Positions 1 to 8,949 of a stretch of 64,000 nucleotides of DNA are shown here, piece after piece. Origin of the DNA: Streptomyces sp. NBC_01314 (GTDB lineage Bacteria; Actinomycetota; Actinomycetes; Streptomycetales; Streptomycetaceae). Position 1 is the stretch's first letter; each line of letters begins with the position of its first letter. The notes beneath the pieces are model-generated. The model had not been told where the DNA came from. It saw only the letters and a list, made by a program, of their open reading frames with translations, and ran no database searches. The stretch covers positions 7,068,001-7,132,000 of the forward strand of contig NZ_CP108394.1 in NCBI RefSeq assembly GCF_041435215.1. The letters run 5' to 3'. A program made the translations under genes and the position numbers.

Positions 1-158
1 ACCTCCGCGGCAACGCGGCGCCCCCGACCCCGGACGAGATCACGGCCGTCCTGCACCACCCGGACGGCCTGATATGGCGCGGCTCACTCGCGTGCCCGGC
101 CGCGACGGCCCCCGAGCTGTGGCATCCGATCAGGGCGCTGCTGAGGAGGCGAAGTTAA
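1..158 (+). CDS. 3' end of an unidentified gene (partial)
   Basis: Only the C-terminal end lies in the window. The frame 3-158 is open from the window edge to a TAA at 156-158 and encodes about 51 residues. Nearly every third codon position is G or C, which is the coding signature of this genome, so the frame is likely real. The visible tail includes TPDEITAVLHHPDGLIWRG and ends in the basic string LLRRRS. No family is recognised. It ends 158 bases before the kinase gene on the same strand. Confidence 0.6.
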   Translation, partial: LRGNAAPPTPDEITAVLHHPDGLIWRGSLACPAATAPELWHPIRALLRRRS

Positions 159-316
159 GCGTGTGACTCCTGGCCCGCCACAAGCCCACGCGGCTGAGAA
201 CCACCTCTGCCCGGAACCCTTGTTCGAAACCGCCCATCGCGAATCACAAATTCCCATAGCCTGGCCGCCGACCTTGATCGGAGGTCGGGAATCGGGAAGG
301 CGGGCACGAACTTCAT

Positions 317-1687
<1,371 letters not shown>

Positions 1688-1710
1688 ACCGAACCGGCTG
1701 GGCAGTACAA

Positions 1711-2298
1711 CTAGACCACCGGCTTGCCCGACAGCTCCACGCCCGCCTGCCGCAGCTCCTCCAGGGCCCGCTCCGTCGTCTCCTCGGACACCCCGGCGGT
1801 GAGGTCCAACAGCACCTGGGTGCGGAAGCCCTCCCTCGCGGCGTCCAGGGCGGTGGCCCGTACACAGTGGTCCGTGGCGATGCCGACGACGTCGATCTCG
1901 GTGATCTCGCGGGCGCGGAGCCAGTCCACGAGGGTCACGCCGTTCTCGTCGGCGCCCTCGAAACCGCTGTAGGCGGCGGAGTACGCCCCCTTGTCGAAGA
2001 CGGCGTCGACCGCCCCGGAGGTGATCACGGGGGCGAAGTTGGGGTGGAACCCGACCCCCTCCGTCCCGGCGACACAGTGCGCGGGCCAGGAGTGGACGTA
2101 GTCGGGGTTGTCGGAGAAGTGGCCACCGGGCGCGATGTGGTGGTCGCGGGTGGCCACCACATGCTGGTAGCCGGGGCCGGCCGCCTGGCCGATGAGCTCG
2201 GTGACGGCGGCGGCCACATCGGCACCGCCGGCCACCGCGAGGCTGCCCCCCTCGCAGAAGTCGTTCTGCACATCAACGACGATCAAGGCGCGGCGCAT
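1711..2298 (-). CDS. pncA: nicotinamidase
   Basis: The enzyme hydrolyses nicotinamide to nicotinate and ammonia in NAD salvage. The 195-residue protein is an isochorismatase-fold amidase of normal length. The catalytic aspartate is in VVDVQNDF near the N-terminus, the lysine is in VFDKGAYSAAYSGF, and the nucleophilic cysteine is in GIATDHCVRATALDA. Metal-binding residues fit DHH in TRDHHIAPGGHFSDNP. It lies downstream of pncB on the same strand, so the product of this enzyme is the substrate of its neighbour. A 383-base repeat-bearing spacer separates the two genes, so tight operon coupling is uncertain. Confidence 0.93.
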   Translation of the reverse strand: MRRALIVVDVQNDFCEGGSLAVAGGADVAAAVTELIGQAAGPGYQHVVATRDHHIAPGGHFSDNPDYVHSWPAHCVAGTEGVGFHPNFAPVITSGAVDAVFDKGAYSAAYSGFEGADENGVTLVDWLRAREITEIDVVGIATDHCVRATALDAAREGFRTQVLLDLTAGVSEETTERALEELRQAGVELSGKPVV

Positions 2299-2681
2299 GG
2301 TGTCGGTGTCCTTAGACTCTTCGGTTCTTCGGGTGGGTGGGACACGAAACGCTGGACTTCGGGACGCTGGACTTCAAGCCCTGGACTTCAAGCCTGGACT
2401 TCGAACGCTGGACTTCGAAACTACGAACTTCCGAGCCTAGAGACTTCGAGAGCTGTTCGGGAGGGGGCATCCGGCGCTCGACCGATGCGCGGACCGGAGC
2501 ACAGGCCGAACACGCGGGCGCTCGGGGGCTCGCGGCAGGGCGCGCCGGACACGTTCACTCCGATCCGCCCCCAGCGTGCGCCCGCCCGCCACCCAGCACG
2601 TACCCGAGCGGCTCAGACGTACTCCGTCGGGCGGCCCGGACGTACTCCGTCGGGCGACCCGGACGTACTCCGTCGGGCGGC
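2299..2681. other. repeat-bearing spacer between pncB and pncA
   Basis: This 383-base spacer contains no convincing gene. It holds two tandem arrays, five copies of CTGGACTTC near 2352-2416 and four 23-base units at 2614-2700 (the last inside the pncB end). Reading frames in it lack consistent G/C third-position bias. I saw no clear terminator. Confidence 0.6.
2352..2416. repeat. five-copy degenerate tandem repeat (CTGGACTTC core)
   Basis: The nonamer CTGGACTTC begins at 2352, 2367, 2381, 2394 and 2408, a spacing of 13 to 15 bases. Flanking bases vary between copies (GGGACG, AAGCC, GAACG). It lies in the pncB-pncA spacer and has no evident coding role. Confidence 0.85.
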
Positions 2682-2700
2682 TCAGACGTACTCCGTCGGG
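2614..2700. repeat. four-copy 23-bp tandem repeat that includes the pncB stop codon
   Basis: Units start at 2614, 2637, 2660 and 2683 with core GACGTACTCCGTCGGG. The fourth unit encodes the last pncB residues PTEYV and its TGA stop. The other three copies lie just outside the gene, so the array looks like amplification of the gene's 3' end. Confidence 0.88.
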
Positions 2701-4010
2701 ATGACCGCTTCCCCGCGCGACAGCTGCGTCGCCGACAGCGGCAGGTTCGCCCGGGCGGTCACATGCCGTTCGCGCACGACGTCCAGGGGCTCCCGGGAGA
2801 GAACCCGGCCGTCCTTGATCAGGTGGACGAGAAGCTGGCGCTCCTGGAGATCGTCGGGCACCGGCCCGGTGCCGATGACCTCGGCCTCCGCCACGCCGTG
2901 CTCGTCCAGCCGCCGGGCCGCCCACTTGCGGCCCCCGACGGACGTCTTCCCGCCGCTGGACTTCTTCGCCACGGCCACCAGCGGGTCCTTGGGGTCCGCG
3001 GATTCCGCCCTCGCGACGAGCTTGTAGACCATCGAGCAGGTGGGATGACCGGAGCCGGTCACCAGCTGCGTCCCGACGCCGTACGCGTCCACCGGCGCCG
3101 CCGCCAGCGAGGCGATGGCGTACTCGTCGAGGTCCGAGGTCACGATGATCCGCGTGTCGGTCGCGCCCAGCTCGTCCAGCTGCTGCCGCACCCGGTGGGC
3201 GACGAGGAGCAGATCACCGGAGTCGATGCGCACGGCGCCGAGCTCGGGCCCGGCGACCTCCACGGCGGTCCGTACGGCCTCGGTGACGTCGTAGGTGTCG
3301 ACGAGCAGCGTGGTGTTCCGGCCCAGCGAGTCCACCTGGGCCTGGAAGGCGTCCCGCTCTCGGTCGTGGAGCAGGGTGAAGGCGTGGGCGCTGGTGCCGA
3401 CCGTCGGGATGCCGTAGCGGAAGCCGGCCGCCAGGTCCGAGGTGGAGGTGAAGCCGCCGAGGTACGCGGCGCGGGAGGCGGCCACGGCGGCCAGCTCGTG
3501 CGTGCGCCGGGCGCCCATCTCGATCAGCGGGCGCCCCCCGGCGGCGCTGGACATCCGGGAGGCGGCGGCCGCGATCGCCGAGTCGTGGTTGAGGATGGAG
3601 AGGATCACGGTCTCCAGGAGGACGCACTCGGCGAAGGTGCCCTCGACCCGCATGATCGGCGAGCCCGGGAAGTACACCTCGCCCTCCTGGTAACCCCACA
3701 CGTCTCCGCCGAAGCGGTAGCCGGCGAGCCAGTCGAGGGTCTCCGCGTTGATGATGGAGCGCTCCCTCAGGAAGCCGAGGACGCCCGGGTCGAAACGGAA
3801 GTTCTCCACGGCGTCCAGCACCCGTCCGGTGCCGGCCACCACGCCGTACCTGCGTCCCTCCGGCAACCGCCGCGTGAAGACCTCGAACACCGAACGCCGC
3901 TCGGCCGTACCCGCTTTCAACGCGGCCTGCAGCATCGTGAGTTCGTAGTGGTCCGTGAAGAGCGCGGTCGAGGGGACGTCGACCGGCAAACCAAGGTCCG
4001 CTGTGTTCAT
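2682..4010 (-). CDS. pncB: nicotinate phosphoribosyltransferase
   Basis: The enzyme joins nicotinate and PRPP to make nicotinate mononucleotide, the committed step of the Preiss-Handler NAD salvage route. The 442-residue product starts MNTADLGLPVDVPSTALF, which is the usual actinobacterial N-terminus. Longer starts upstream (ATG ending at 4031, or beyond) are possible, but only sequence with no family resemblance is added. Family signatures include TDHYELTMLQAA, the PRPP/nicotinate region FGTGTSAHAF-like VGTSAHAFTLLHDRE, and RIDSGDLL. It is followed by pncA on the same strand. The C-terminal codons PTEYV plus stop lie in a 23-bp tandem repeat. Confidence 0.92.
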   Translation of the reverse strand: MNTADLGLPVDVPSTALFTDHYELTMLQAALKAGTAERRSVFEVFTRRLPEGRRYGVVAGTGRVLDAVENFRFDPGVLGFLRERSIINAETLDWLAGYRFGGDVWGYQEGEVYFPGSPIMRVEGTFAECVLLETVILSILNHDSAIAAAASRMSSAAGGRPLIEMGARRTHELAAVAASRAAYLGGFTSTSDLAAGFRYGIPTVGTSAHAFTLLHDRERDAFQAQVDSLGRNTTLLVDTYDVTEAVRTAVEVAGPELGAVRIDSGDLLLVAHRVRQQLDELGATDTRIIVTSDLDEYAIASLAAAPVDAYGVGTQLVTGSGHPTCSMVYKLVARAESADPKDPLVAVAKKSSGGKTSVGGRKWAARRLDEHGVAEAEVIGTGPVPDDLQERQLLVHLIKDGRVLSREPLDVVRERHVTARANLPLSATQLSRGEAVIPTEYV

Positions 4011-4121
4011 GGCAAGGGATCGTACTCCCATCTCGTCAATCTGACGATTTCCGGGTGATCGTTTCCCGGATGCCCTGGTCGGAGGGCCGCATTTGTGCGG
4101 GCACCCCCCTGTGGTGGCAGC

Positions 4122-4439
4122 ATGGGCGGTGTGACGGCAGCCGTACCCATGGAGATCGAGAAGACCGAATCGGCGGAGGAGGTCTTCGCCGTACCCGAAC
4201 CGGACGTTCCGTGGGTCACGATCGTCCACAACGATCCGGTGAACCTCATGAGCTATGTGACGTATGTCTTCCAGGCGTACTTCGGGTACTCGAAGGACAA
4301 AGCCACCAAACTCATGCTCGACGTCCACCACAAGGGCCGCGCGGTCGTCTCCAGCGGATCACGCGAGGAGATGGAACGCGACGTACAGGCCATGCACGGC
4401 TACGGTCTGTGGGCCACCCTCCAGCAGGACCGGAAGTAG
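4122..4439 (+). CDS. clpS: ATP-dependent Clp protease adaptor ClpS
   Basis: ClpS delivers N-end-rule substrates to the ClpA/ClpC unfoldase. The 105-residue product carries the family's substrate-pocket motif [16 protein letters not shown], then [11 protein letters not shown] and the C-terminal [13 protein letters not shown] 4122 is chosen because it follows a purine-rich GTGGTGGCAG. GTG 4131 and ATG 4149 are alternatives that only trim the flexible N-terminus. The DUF2017 gene starts 11 bases after its stop, which is the usual Streptomyces pairing. The divergent neighbour is pncB. Confidence 0.92.
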   Translation: MGGVTAAVPMEIEKTESAEEVFAVPEPDVPWVTIVHNDPVNLMSYVTYVFQAYFGYSKDKATKLMLDVHHKGRAVVSSGSREEMERDVQAMHGYGLWATLQQDRK

Positions 4440-4450
4440 CGACGCACCTG

Positions 4451-5053
4451 ATGCCAGGACAATTCGAATCGCTCCCCGGCGGCGGCGCGGCCGTCGCGCT
4501 CGACGAGGTCGAGATCTCCATCATCCGCTCACTGGCGGTGCAGCTCCTGGAGCTGATCGGCCCGGGACCCGCGGAGGACGCCGGCGACGATCCGCTCGCC
4601 GAGCTCTTCGCCGAGGGCCCGAGCGAGCCGCCCCAGGACCCCGTCCTGCTGCGGCTGTTCCCGGACGCCTACAGCGACCCCGAGGGCACGCCGACGGCCA
4701 AGCAGGCGGAGGAGCAGCGGGCGTATTCCTCGGAGTTCCGCCGTTTCACCGAGAACGACCTGCGGGCCGGCAAGCGCGAGAAGGCCCTCGCGGTGATCCA
4801 CTCCCTGGACGCGTTGGCCGCGACCGGTGAGGGCGGGGCCGTGCTGAAGCTGTCGGCGGACGACTCCCGGCACTGGCTCGGCTGCCTCAACGACCTGCGT
4901 CTGGCCATCGGCTCCCGGCTCGACGTCGTCGACGAGGAGGACACCGACCTCCTCTACCGCCTCCCGGACGAGGACCCGCGCAAGCCGATGGTGATGGCCT
5001 ACCTGTGGCTGGGCGGCCTTCAGGACTCACTCGTCACGACGCTGATGCCCTGA
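4451..5053 (+). CDS. DUF2017 domain-containing protein
   Basis: This is a 200-residue soluble acidic protein of the DUF2017 family, which in actinobacteria follows clpS. It has an amphipathic N-terminal region (VEISIIRSLAVQLLELIG), a stretch RLFPDAYSDPE, and a helical C-terminal half with WLGCLNDLRLAIGSRL and MAYLWLGGLQDSLV. No enzyme motif is visible. It is 11 bases from clpS and probably cotranscribed with it. A perfect hairpin followed by T residues terminates the pair at 5243-5276. The molecular role is unknown; a link to ClpS-dependent proteolysis is inferred from linkage only. Confidence 0.85.
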   Translation: MPGQFESLPGGGAAVALDEVEISIIRSLAVQLLELIGPGPAEDAGDDPLAELFAEGPSEPPQDPVLLRLFPDAYSDPEGTPTAKQAEEQRAYSSEFRRFTENDLRAGKREKALAVIHSLDALAATGEGGAVLKLSADDSRHWLGCLNDLRLAIGSRLDVVDEEDTDLLYRLPDEDPRKPMVMAYLWLGGLQDSLVTTLMP

Positions 5054-5506
5054 TCCCTGACGCCCTGATCCCGGATGCTCTGACGCGTTGCCCCGAGGTC
5101 AGGCCCTGATGCCCTGAGGCCGGGAAGGGGGCCGTCTTCCCGGCACCCCTCCACACCCGCCGCACGTTCGTTCCATGTCTTCTCCACGGCCGCTCAGCGT
5201 TCGCTCAGAGGGCACTCAGATCCGGATAACGATCGGGTCACCACACCCGCGAGGGATGCCCTCGCGGGTGTTTTTTGTCCAGTTCTCCCTGTGTTGTACG
5301 CCACAGAACGCCCAGTGGATCAAGATTGCGACCGTGATAAATCTTCACGACCGCCCGGCGGACGCCACCCATGTTCCGCTCGGGCGGGCCATCGAGCCGA
5401 CGACCGTCGGCCAGGCACCGCTCCATCACATCCGGGGGGATCGGAACCCGATCCGGGGCTGACGAACGGCCCGGATCGGCCCAGCGTGGAGAAAGGCGCA
5501 CCACAC
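5054..5506. other. intergenic region: terminator plus permease leader
   Basis: No gene is seen here. 5054-5130 is a run of short irregular CCCTGATG-like repeats. A strong terminator lies at 5243-5276. The rest is a roughly 230-base leader of the permease gene. It includes a small dyad GGATCGG-AAC-CCGATCC near 5440-5456 and the ribosome-binding site GGAGAAAGG just before the ATG at 5507. Confidence 0.6.
5243..5276 (+). terminator. intrinsic terminator of clpS-DUF2017
   Basis: A perfect 13-bp stem ACACCCGCGAGGG / CCCTCGCGGGTGT with an ATG loop is followed by TTTTTT, a classic rho-independent terminator reading rightward. Confidence 0.93.
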
Positions 5507-6952
5507 ATGACCTCCGCTCAGGTCAACAAGAACGGCGACGATGCCGTGCGCGGCGACGCACCCGAAGAGGGGTACGAGCGCGGGCTCGGCAGCCGCCAGG
5601 TCCAGATGATCGCGATCGGCGGCGCCATCGGCGTCGGCCTCTTCCTCAACGCCGGCACGAACATCGCCAAGGCGGGACCGAGCCTCATCCTGATGTACGC
5701 CGTCGCAGGCGTCATCATCTTCTTCATCATGCGGGCGCTCGGCGAACTGCTGCTCTACCGCCCCGTCTCGGGCTCCTTCGCGGAGTACTCCCGCGAGTTC
5801 CTCGGCCCGTTCTTCGGCTTTTTCACCGGCTGGACGTACTGGCTGCTGTGGGTCGTCACCGGCATGGCGGAGCTGACCGCGGCCGCGATCTACATCAACT
5901 ACTGGTTCCCGTCCGTCCCGCAGTGGGTGACGGCCCTGATCTTCCTGGTCATCCTGTTCGTGGCCAACCTGATCTCGGTGAAGCTGTTCGGCGAGATCGA
6001 GTTCTGGTTCTCGATGATCAAGGTCACCGCCCTCATCGGCATGATCGTGATCGGTCTCGGCGTCCTCACCTTCGGCTTCAGCGCCGCCGGTGACACGGCG
6101 GCCGTCTCCAACCTCTGGGCCTTCGACGGCTTCTTCCCCAAGGGCATCGGCTCCTCGCTGATGACCCTGCAGGGCGTGATGTTCGCCTACCTCGCCGTCG
6201 AACTGGTCGGCGTCACCGCCGGTGAGTCCGAGAACCCGGAGAAGACCCTCCCCAAGGCGATCAACACTCTGCCCTGGCGCATCGGCCTGTTCTACGTCGG
6301 TGCCCTCACCGTCATCCTGTGCGTGGTGAAGTGGACCGAGTTCGCCCCCGGGGTCAGCCCCTTCGTCGCGGCCTTCGCGAAGATCGGCATCCCGGCGGGC
6401 GCCGCGATCGTCAACTTCGTGGTCCTGACCGCGGCCCTGTCCTCCTGCAACTCCGGCATGTACTCCACGGGTCGCATGCTGCGCACCCTGGCCGACAGCG
6501 GTGAGGCCCCCAAGGTCTTCAACAGACTGTCCGTCACCAAGACGCCGGCCTTCGCCATCGCCGTGTCCGTGCTCTTCATGGGCCTCGGCGTGATCCTGAA
6601 CTACATCGTCCCGGAGAAGGCCTTCGGCTACGTCGTCTCCGTCGCCACCGGCGCCGGTATCTGGACCTGGCTGATGATCCTGTTCAGCCACGTCCGCTAC
6701 CGCCGCGCGGTCGACGCAGGCCGGCTGCCCGCCTCCTCCTTCCCGGCACCGGGCGGCTCGGTGGGCAGCTGGATCGCCATCGTGTTCCTGCTCTTCGTCA
6801 CCTGCCTCATCGCCTACGACCACGAGGCCCGCGTCAGCCTGTACGTCATGGCCGGCTGGGCGGCGGCCCTCGGCATCGGCTGGGCCGTACTGAAGTCCCG
6901 CAGCCCGGAGGTCACGGACCGCCGCGAGACGGAGTTCGAGAAGGTCGGCTGA
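5507..6952 (+). CDS. amino-acid permease (APC superfamily, AAT family)
   Basis: This 481-residue inner-membrane protein has about twelve hydrophobic segments. The first carries the APC signature QMIAIGGAIGVGLFLNAG, followed by MRALGELLLYRPVSGSFAEY and the amphipathic GWTYWLLWVVTGMAELTAA. These fit the proton-coupled AAT branch (AnsP, GabP, CycA and relatives). L-asparagine or a similar amino acid is a guess; the substrate cannot be read from sequence. ATG 5507 is chosen for the GGAGAAAGG site 10 bases upstream and because the hydrophilic N-terminus is normal for the family. It stands alone between terminators at 5243-5276 and 6973-7009. Confidence 0.9.
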   Translation: MTSAQVNKNGDDAVRGDAPEEGYERGLGSRQVQMIAIGGAIGVGLFLNAGTNIAKAGPSLILMYAVAGVIIFFIMRALGELLLYRPVSGSFAEYSREFLGPFFGFFTGWTYWLLWVVTGMAELTAAAIYINYWFPSVPQWVTALIFLVILFVANLISVKLFGEIEFWFSMIKVTALIGMIVIGLGVLTFGFSAAGDTAAVSNLWAFDGFFPKGIGSSLMTLQGVMFAYLAVELVGVTAGESENPEKTLPKAINTLPWRIGLFYVGALTVILCVVKWTEFAPGVSPFVAAFAKIGIPAGAAIVNFVVLTAALSSCNSGMYSTGRMLRTLADSGEAPKVFNRLSVTKTPAFAIAVSVLFMGLGVILNYIVPEKAFGYVVSVATGAGIWTWLMILFSHVRYRRAVDAGRLPASSFPAPGGSVGSWIAIVFLLFVTCLIAYDHEARVSLYVMAGWAAALGIGWAVLKSRSPEVTDRRETEFEKVG

Positions 6953-6972
6953 GGCTCTACCGCTCAGCATGT

Positions 6973-7009
6973 GGGCTGTCCCGTACCACTCCTCGGTACG
7001 GGACAGCCC
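6973..7009 (+). terminator. hairpin terminator after the permease
   Basis: A perfect 15-bp stem GGGCTGTCCCGTACC / GGTACGGGACAGCCC with a 7-base loop lies directly after the permease stop. It is followed by CCTCTGTTT, a weak T stretch. Confidence 0.85.
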
Positions 7010-7029
7010 CTCTGTTTATGCTGGCCGGC

Positions 7030-7452
7030 ATGCTGACCATCACCCAGGCCCTCGTCGACCAGATCGTCGCCCACGCGCGCAAGGACCATCCCGACGAGGC
7101 GTGCGGCGTCATCGCGGGACCGGAGGGTTCGGACCGGCCCGAACGCTTCATCCCGATGCTGAACGCGGCCATGTCGCCCACGTTCTACGAGTTCGACTCG
7201 GGCGACCTGCTCAAGCTCTACCGCGAGATGGACGACCGCGACGAGGAGCCGGTGGTCATCTACCACTCCCACACCGCCACCGAGGCCCGCCCCTCCCGCA
7301 CGGACATCTCCTACGCCAACGAGCCCGGCGCCCACTACGTCCTCGTCTCGACGGCCGACACCGACGGACTCGGCGAGTTCCAGTTCCGCTCCTTCAGGAT
7401 CGTCGAGGGCGAGGTGACCGAGGAGGAGGTGCGGATCGTCGACGCGTACTGA
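7030..7452 (+). CDS. mec: JAMM/MPN+ metalloprotease Mec ([CysO]-cysteine peptidase)
   Basis: In the mycobacterial pathway Mec is a zinc peptidase that releases cysteine from the C-terminus of the carrier CysO. The 140-residue protein has the full JAMM signature: a glutamate in HPDEACGVIAG and HSHTATEARPSRTD, which is H-x-H-x7-S-x2-D. ATG 7030 gives the usual start MLTITQALVDQIVAHAR; ATG 7018 in frame would add four residues. It lies 1.5 kb upstream of cysO-cysM on the same strand, separated by a lacI-type gene. The last 12 codons plus stop region are tandemly duplicated (7417-7488), so the second copy sits outside the gene. Confidence 0.9.
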   Translation: MLTITQALVDQIVAHARKDHPDEACGVIAGPEGSDRPERFIPMLNAAMSPTFYEFDSGDLLKLYREMDDRDEEPVVIYHSHTATEARPSRTDISYANEPGAHYVLVSTADTDGLGEFQFRSFRIVEGEVTEEEVRIVDAY

Positions 7453-7488
7453 ACCGAGGAGAAGATGCGGATCGTCGACGCGTACCGA
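7417..7488 (+). repeat. 36-bp tandem duplication of the mec 3' end
   Basis: Copies 7417-7452 and 7453-7488 match at 33 of 36 positions. Copy 1 ends in the mec stop TGA. In copy 2 that codon is CGA. The unit is exactly 12 codons, and copy 2 would read TEEKMRIVDAYR in the same frame. Confidence 0.92.
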
Positions 7489-7567
7489 GCCGACGACAAC
7501 CGGAGTTGGCGGCTACGGTGTTCGTACGCACGCGCACGCACGCACACAACGGCCCGCGACGGAGACG

Positions 7568-8638
7568 GTGTTGACACAACAGGCACGACGACTGCACGGC
7601 CGACGCCCCACACTCGACGATGTCGCACGCGGCTCGGGGGTGTCGAAGTCCACCGTGTCGCGGGTGATCAACGGCGAGGACAAGGTGCGCGCGACGGTCG
7701 TCGAACGGGTCCGGGAGGTCATCGCCGAGCTGGGCTACGTGCCGAACTCCGCCGCCCGCCAGCTGGTCACCCGCCGCAACAACGCCATCGCCGTCGTCGC
7801 GAGCCAGCCGCAGAACCGACTCTTCATCGACCCCTTCTTCGACCTCCACCTCCGGGGCATCCGCAAGGAACTGGTCGCCCACGGGGCCCAGCCCGTCCTC
7901 CTCTTCCTGGAGGATCCCGAGGAGTACCCGCGCGTCGGTGACTTCCTGGGCGGCGGCCACGTCGACGGCGCCCTGCTGTTCTCCCTGCGCGCCGACGACC
8001 CGCTGCCCGGCATGATCGACAAGCTCGGCCTGCCCGCCGTCTTCGGCGGCCGGCCGATGGTCCGCGACGGCGAGCCCGTGCACGACCGTGTGTACGTCGA
8101 CGCCGACAACCGGGGCGGGGCCCGCGAGGCCGTCCGCCATCTGGTCTCGCTGGGCCGGGAACACGTTGCGACGATCACCGGCCCGGTCGACCGGGAGGCC
8201 TCCGCCCTCGACCGCCTGGACGGTTACCGGGACGTCCTGCCGGACGCCTCGCCCCTCCTGGTCGAACAGTCCGACTACACCCGGCAGGGCGGCGTCGACG
8301 CCATGGCCGCGCTTCTCGACCGCCGCCCCGACCTGGACGCCGTCTTCGTCGCCTCCGACCTCATGGCCTCCGGCGCGCTCCAGGTACTGCGCGAGCGCGG
8401 GCGCCGGGTGCCGGACGACGTGGCCGTCGTCGGCTTCGACGACCTCGCGCCCATCGCCGAGCACACCGACCCGCCGCTCACCACCGTCCACCAGGACATC
8501 GAGGGCATGGGCCGGCTGATGGCCCGGCTGCTGTTCAGCAGCACGGAGGAGCAGGCGGACGGAAGGGACCCGGCGGCCGGACACCCCCTGTCCTCCGTGG
8601 TCACACCCACACGACTGGTCGTCCGCCAGTCGGCCTGA
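7568..8638 (+). CDS. LacI-family transcriptional regulator
   Basis: The 356-residue protein has an N-terminal LacI helix-turn-helix (PTLDDVARGSGVSKSTVSRV, about residues 14-33) and hinge (ELGYVPNSAARQLVTRR). A periplasmic-binding-protein-like sensor domain follows, with typical motifs DGALLFSLR, VYVDADNRGGAREAV and VVGFDDLAPIAEHTDPPLTTV. Sugars or sugar derivatives are the usual ligands. The start is GTG 7568 or TTG 7571; the GGAG at 7561 is better spaced for TTG. It interrupts the mec-cysO neighbourhood, but no obvious carbohydrate operon is adjacent, so its targets are probably elsewhere and may include itself. Confidence 0.9.
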   Translation: MLTQQARRLHGRRPTLDDVARGSGVSKSTVSRVINGEDKVRATVVERVREVIAELGYVPNSAARQLVTRRNNAIAVVASQPQNRLFIDPFFDLHLRGIRKELVAHGAQPVLLFLEDPEEYPRVGDFLGGGHVDGALLFSLRADDPLPGMIDKLGLPAVFGGRPMVRDGEPVHDRVYVDADNRGGAREAVRHLVSLGREHVATITGPVDREASALDRLDGYRDVLPDASPLLVEQSDYTRQGGVDAMAALLDRRPDLDAVFVASDLMASGALQVLRERGRRVPDDVAVVGFDDLAPIAEHTDPPLTTVHQDIEGMGRLMARLLFSSTEEQADGRDPAAGHPLSSVVTPTRLVVRQSA

Positions 8639-8727
8639 AACCGGTCTCCAAGTGCCCCGGTCTCACTCCCCGGCCCGAATCCGTCCGGCATGTGGGATCA
8701 CATTCCGGGACCCGGACCGGGAATCGA

Positions 8728-8733
8728 TACGAT
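8728..8733 (+). promoter_or_regulatory. -10 element for a leaderless cysteine-leader transcript
   Basis: TACGAT lies six bases before the ATG at 8740, so transcription would start at or next to the A of the start codon. That is the geometry of leaderless mRNAs. No good -35 match is seen; the overlapping dyad at 8690-8703 may bind a regulator. Confidence 0.6.
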
Positions 8734-8739
8734 GAGCGC

Positions 8740-8835
8740 ATGGTTCTTGACGACGTGAGCGAGAAGACGCCGGGCGTACTGCTCGTGGCGCGGCTGCACG
8801 TCGACCTGTGCAGGCTTGCCAGCGCCATCTGTTGA
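8740..8835 (+). CDS. cysteine-responsive leader peptide (attenuator uORF)
   Basis: This 31-residue ORF, too short for most gene finders, starts MVLDDVSEKTPG and ends RLHVDLCRLASAIC before TGA. I recognise it as the actinobacterial putative leader peptide found before sulfur-assimilation and cysteine genes, with an R(R/L)HVDL core and Cys codons at the end. Two of its last eight residues are cysteine, including the final codon. In mycobacteria leaderless Cys-rich uORFs stall when cysteine is scarce and open a downstream hairpin. Here the target would be cysO-cysM, 114 bases on. The GC-rich alternative pairings after the stop fit such a switch. The peptide itself is probably not functional. Confidence 0.8.
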   Translation: MVLDDVSEKTPGVLLVARLHVDLCRLASAIC

Positions 8836-8949
8836 CGCCGACCCCTGCCGCCGTACGGCCGTGAGTGGCGGCGCCACCACCCGTGTGACCACGCACTTCG
8901 CGCTGCCCCGCGCAACCGACCCGACCACTCCCGACAGGAGCCGCACACC

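Larger units (their letters stand above)
8639..8949. other. cysO-cysM leader region
   Basis: This 311-base stretch between the lacI-type gene and cysO contains a dyad ATGTG-GGAT-CACAT at 8690-8703, a -10 element at 8728-8733, the leader peptide at 8740-8835, and GC-rich alternative hairpins after it. Those are GCCGCC at 8847-8852, which can pair with GGCGGC near 8867-8872, and the self-complementary GTGGCG-G-CGCCAC at 8865-8877. The two pairings exclude each other. The cysO site ACAGGAG follows. Confidence 0.6.

Noticed and set aside
2337..4058. Long plus-strand frame opposite pncB.
   Set aside because: It is antisense to a convincing nicotinate phosphoribosyltransferase and shows no domain of its own; part of its length comes from tandem repeats.
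5426..6970. Minus-strand frame of 514 codons opposite the permease.
   Set aside because: It is a high-G+C shadow of the permease and is very rich in Asp, Gly, Glu and His, with no motif.
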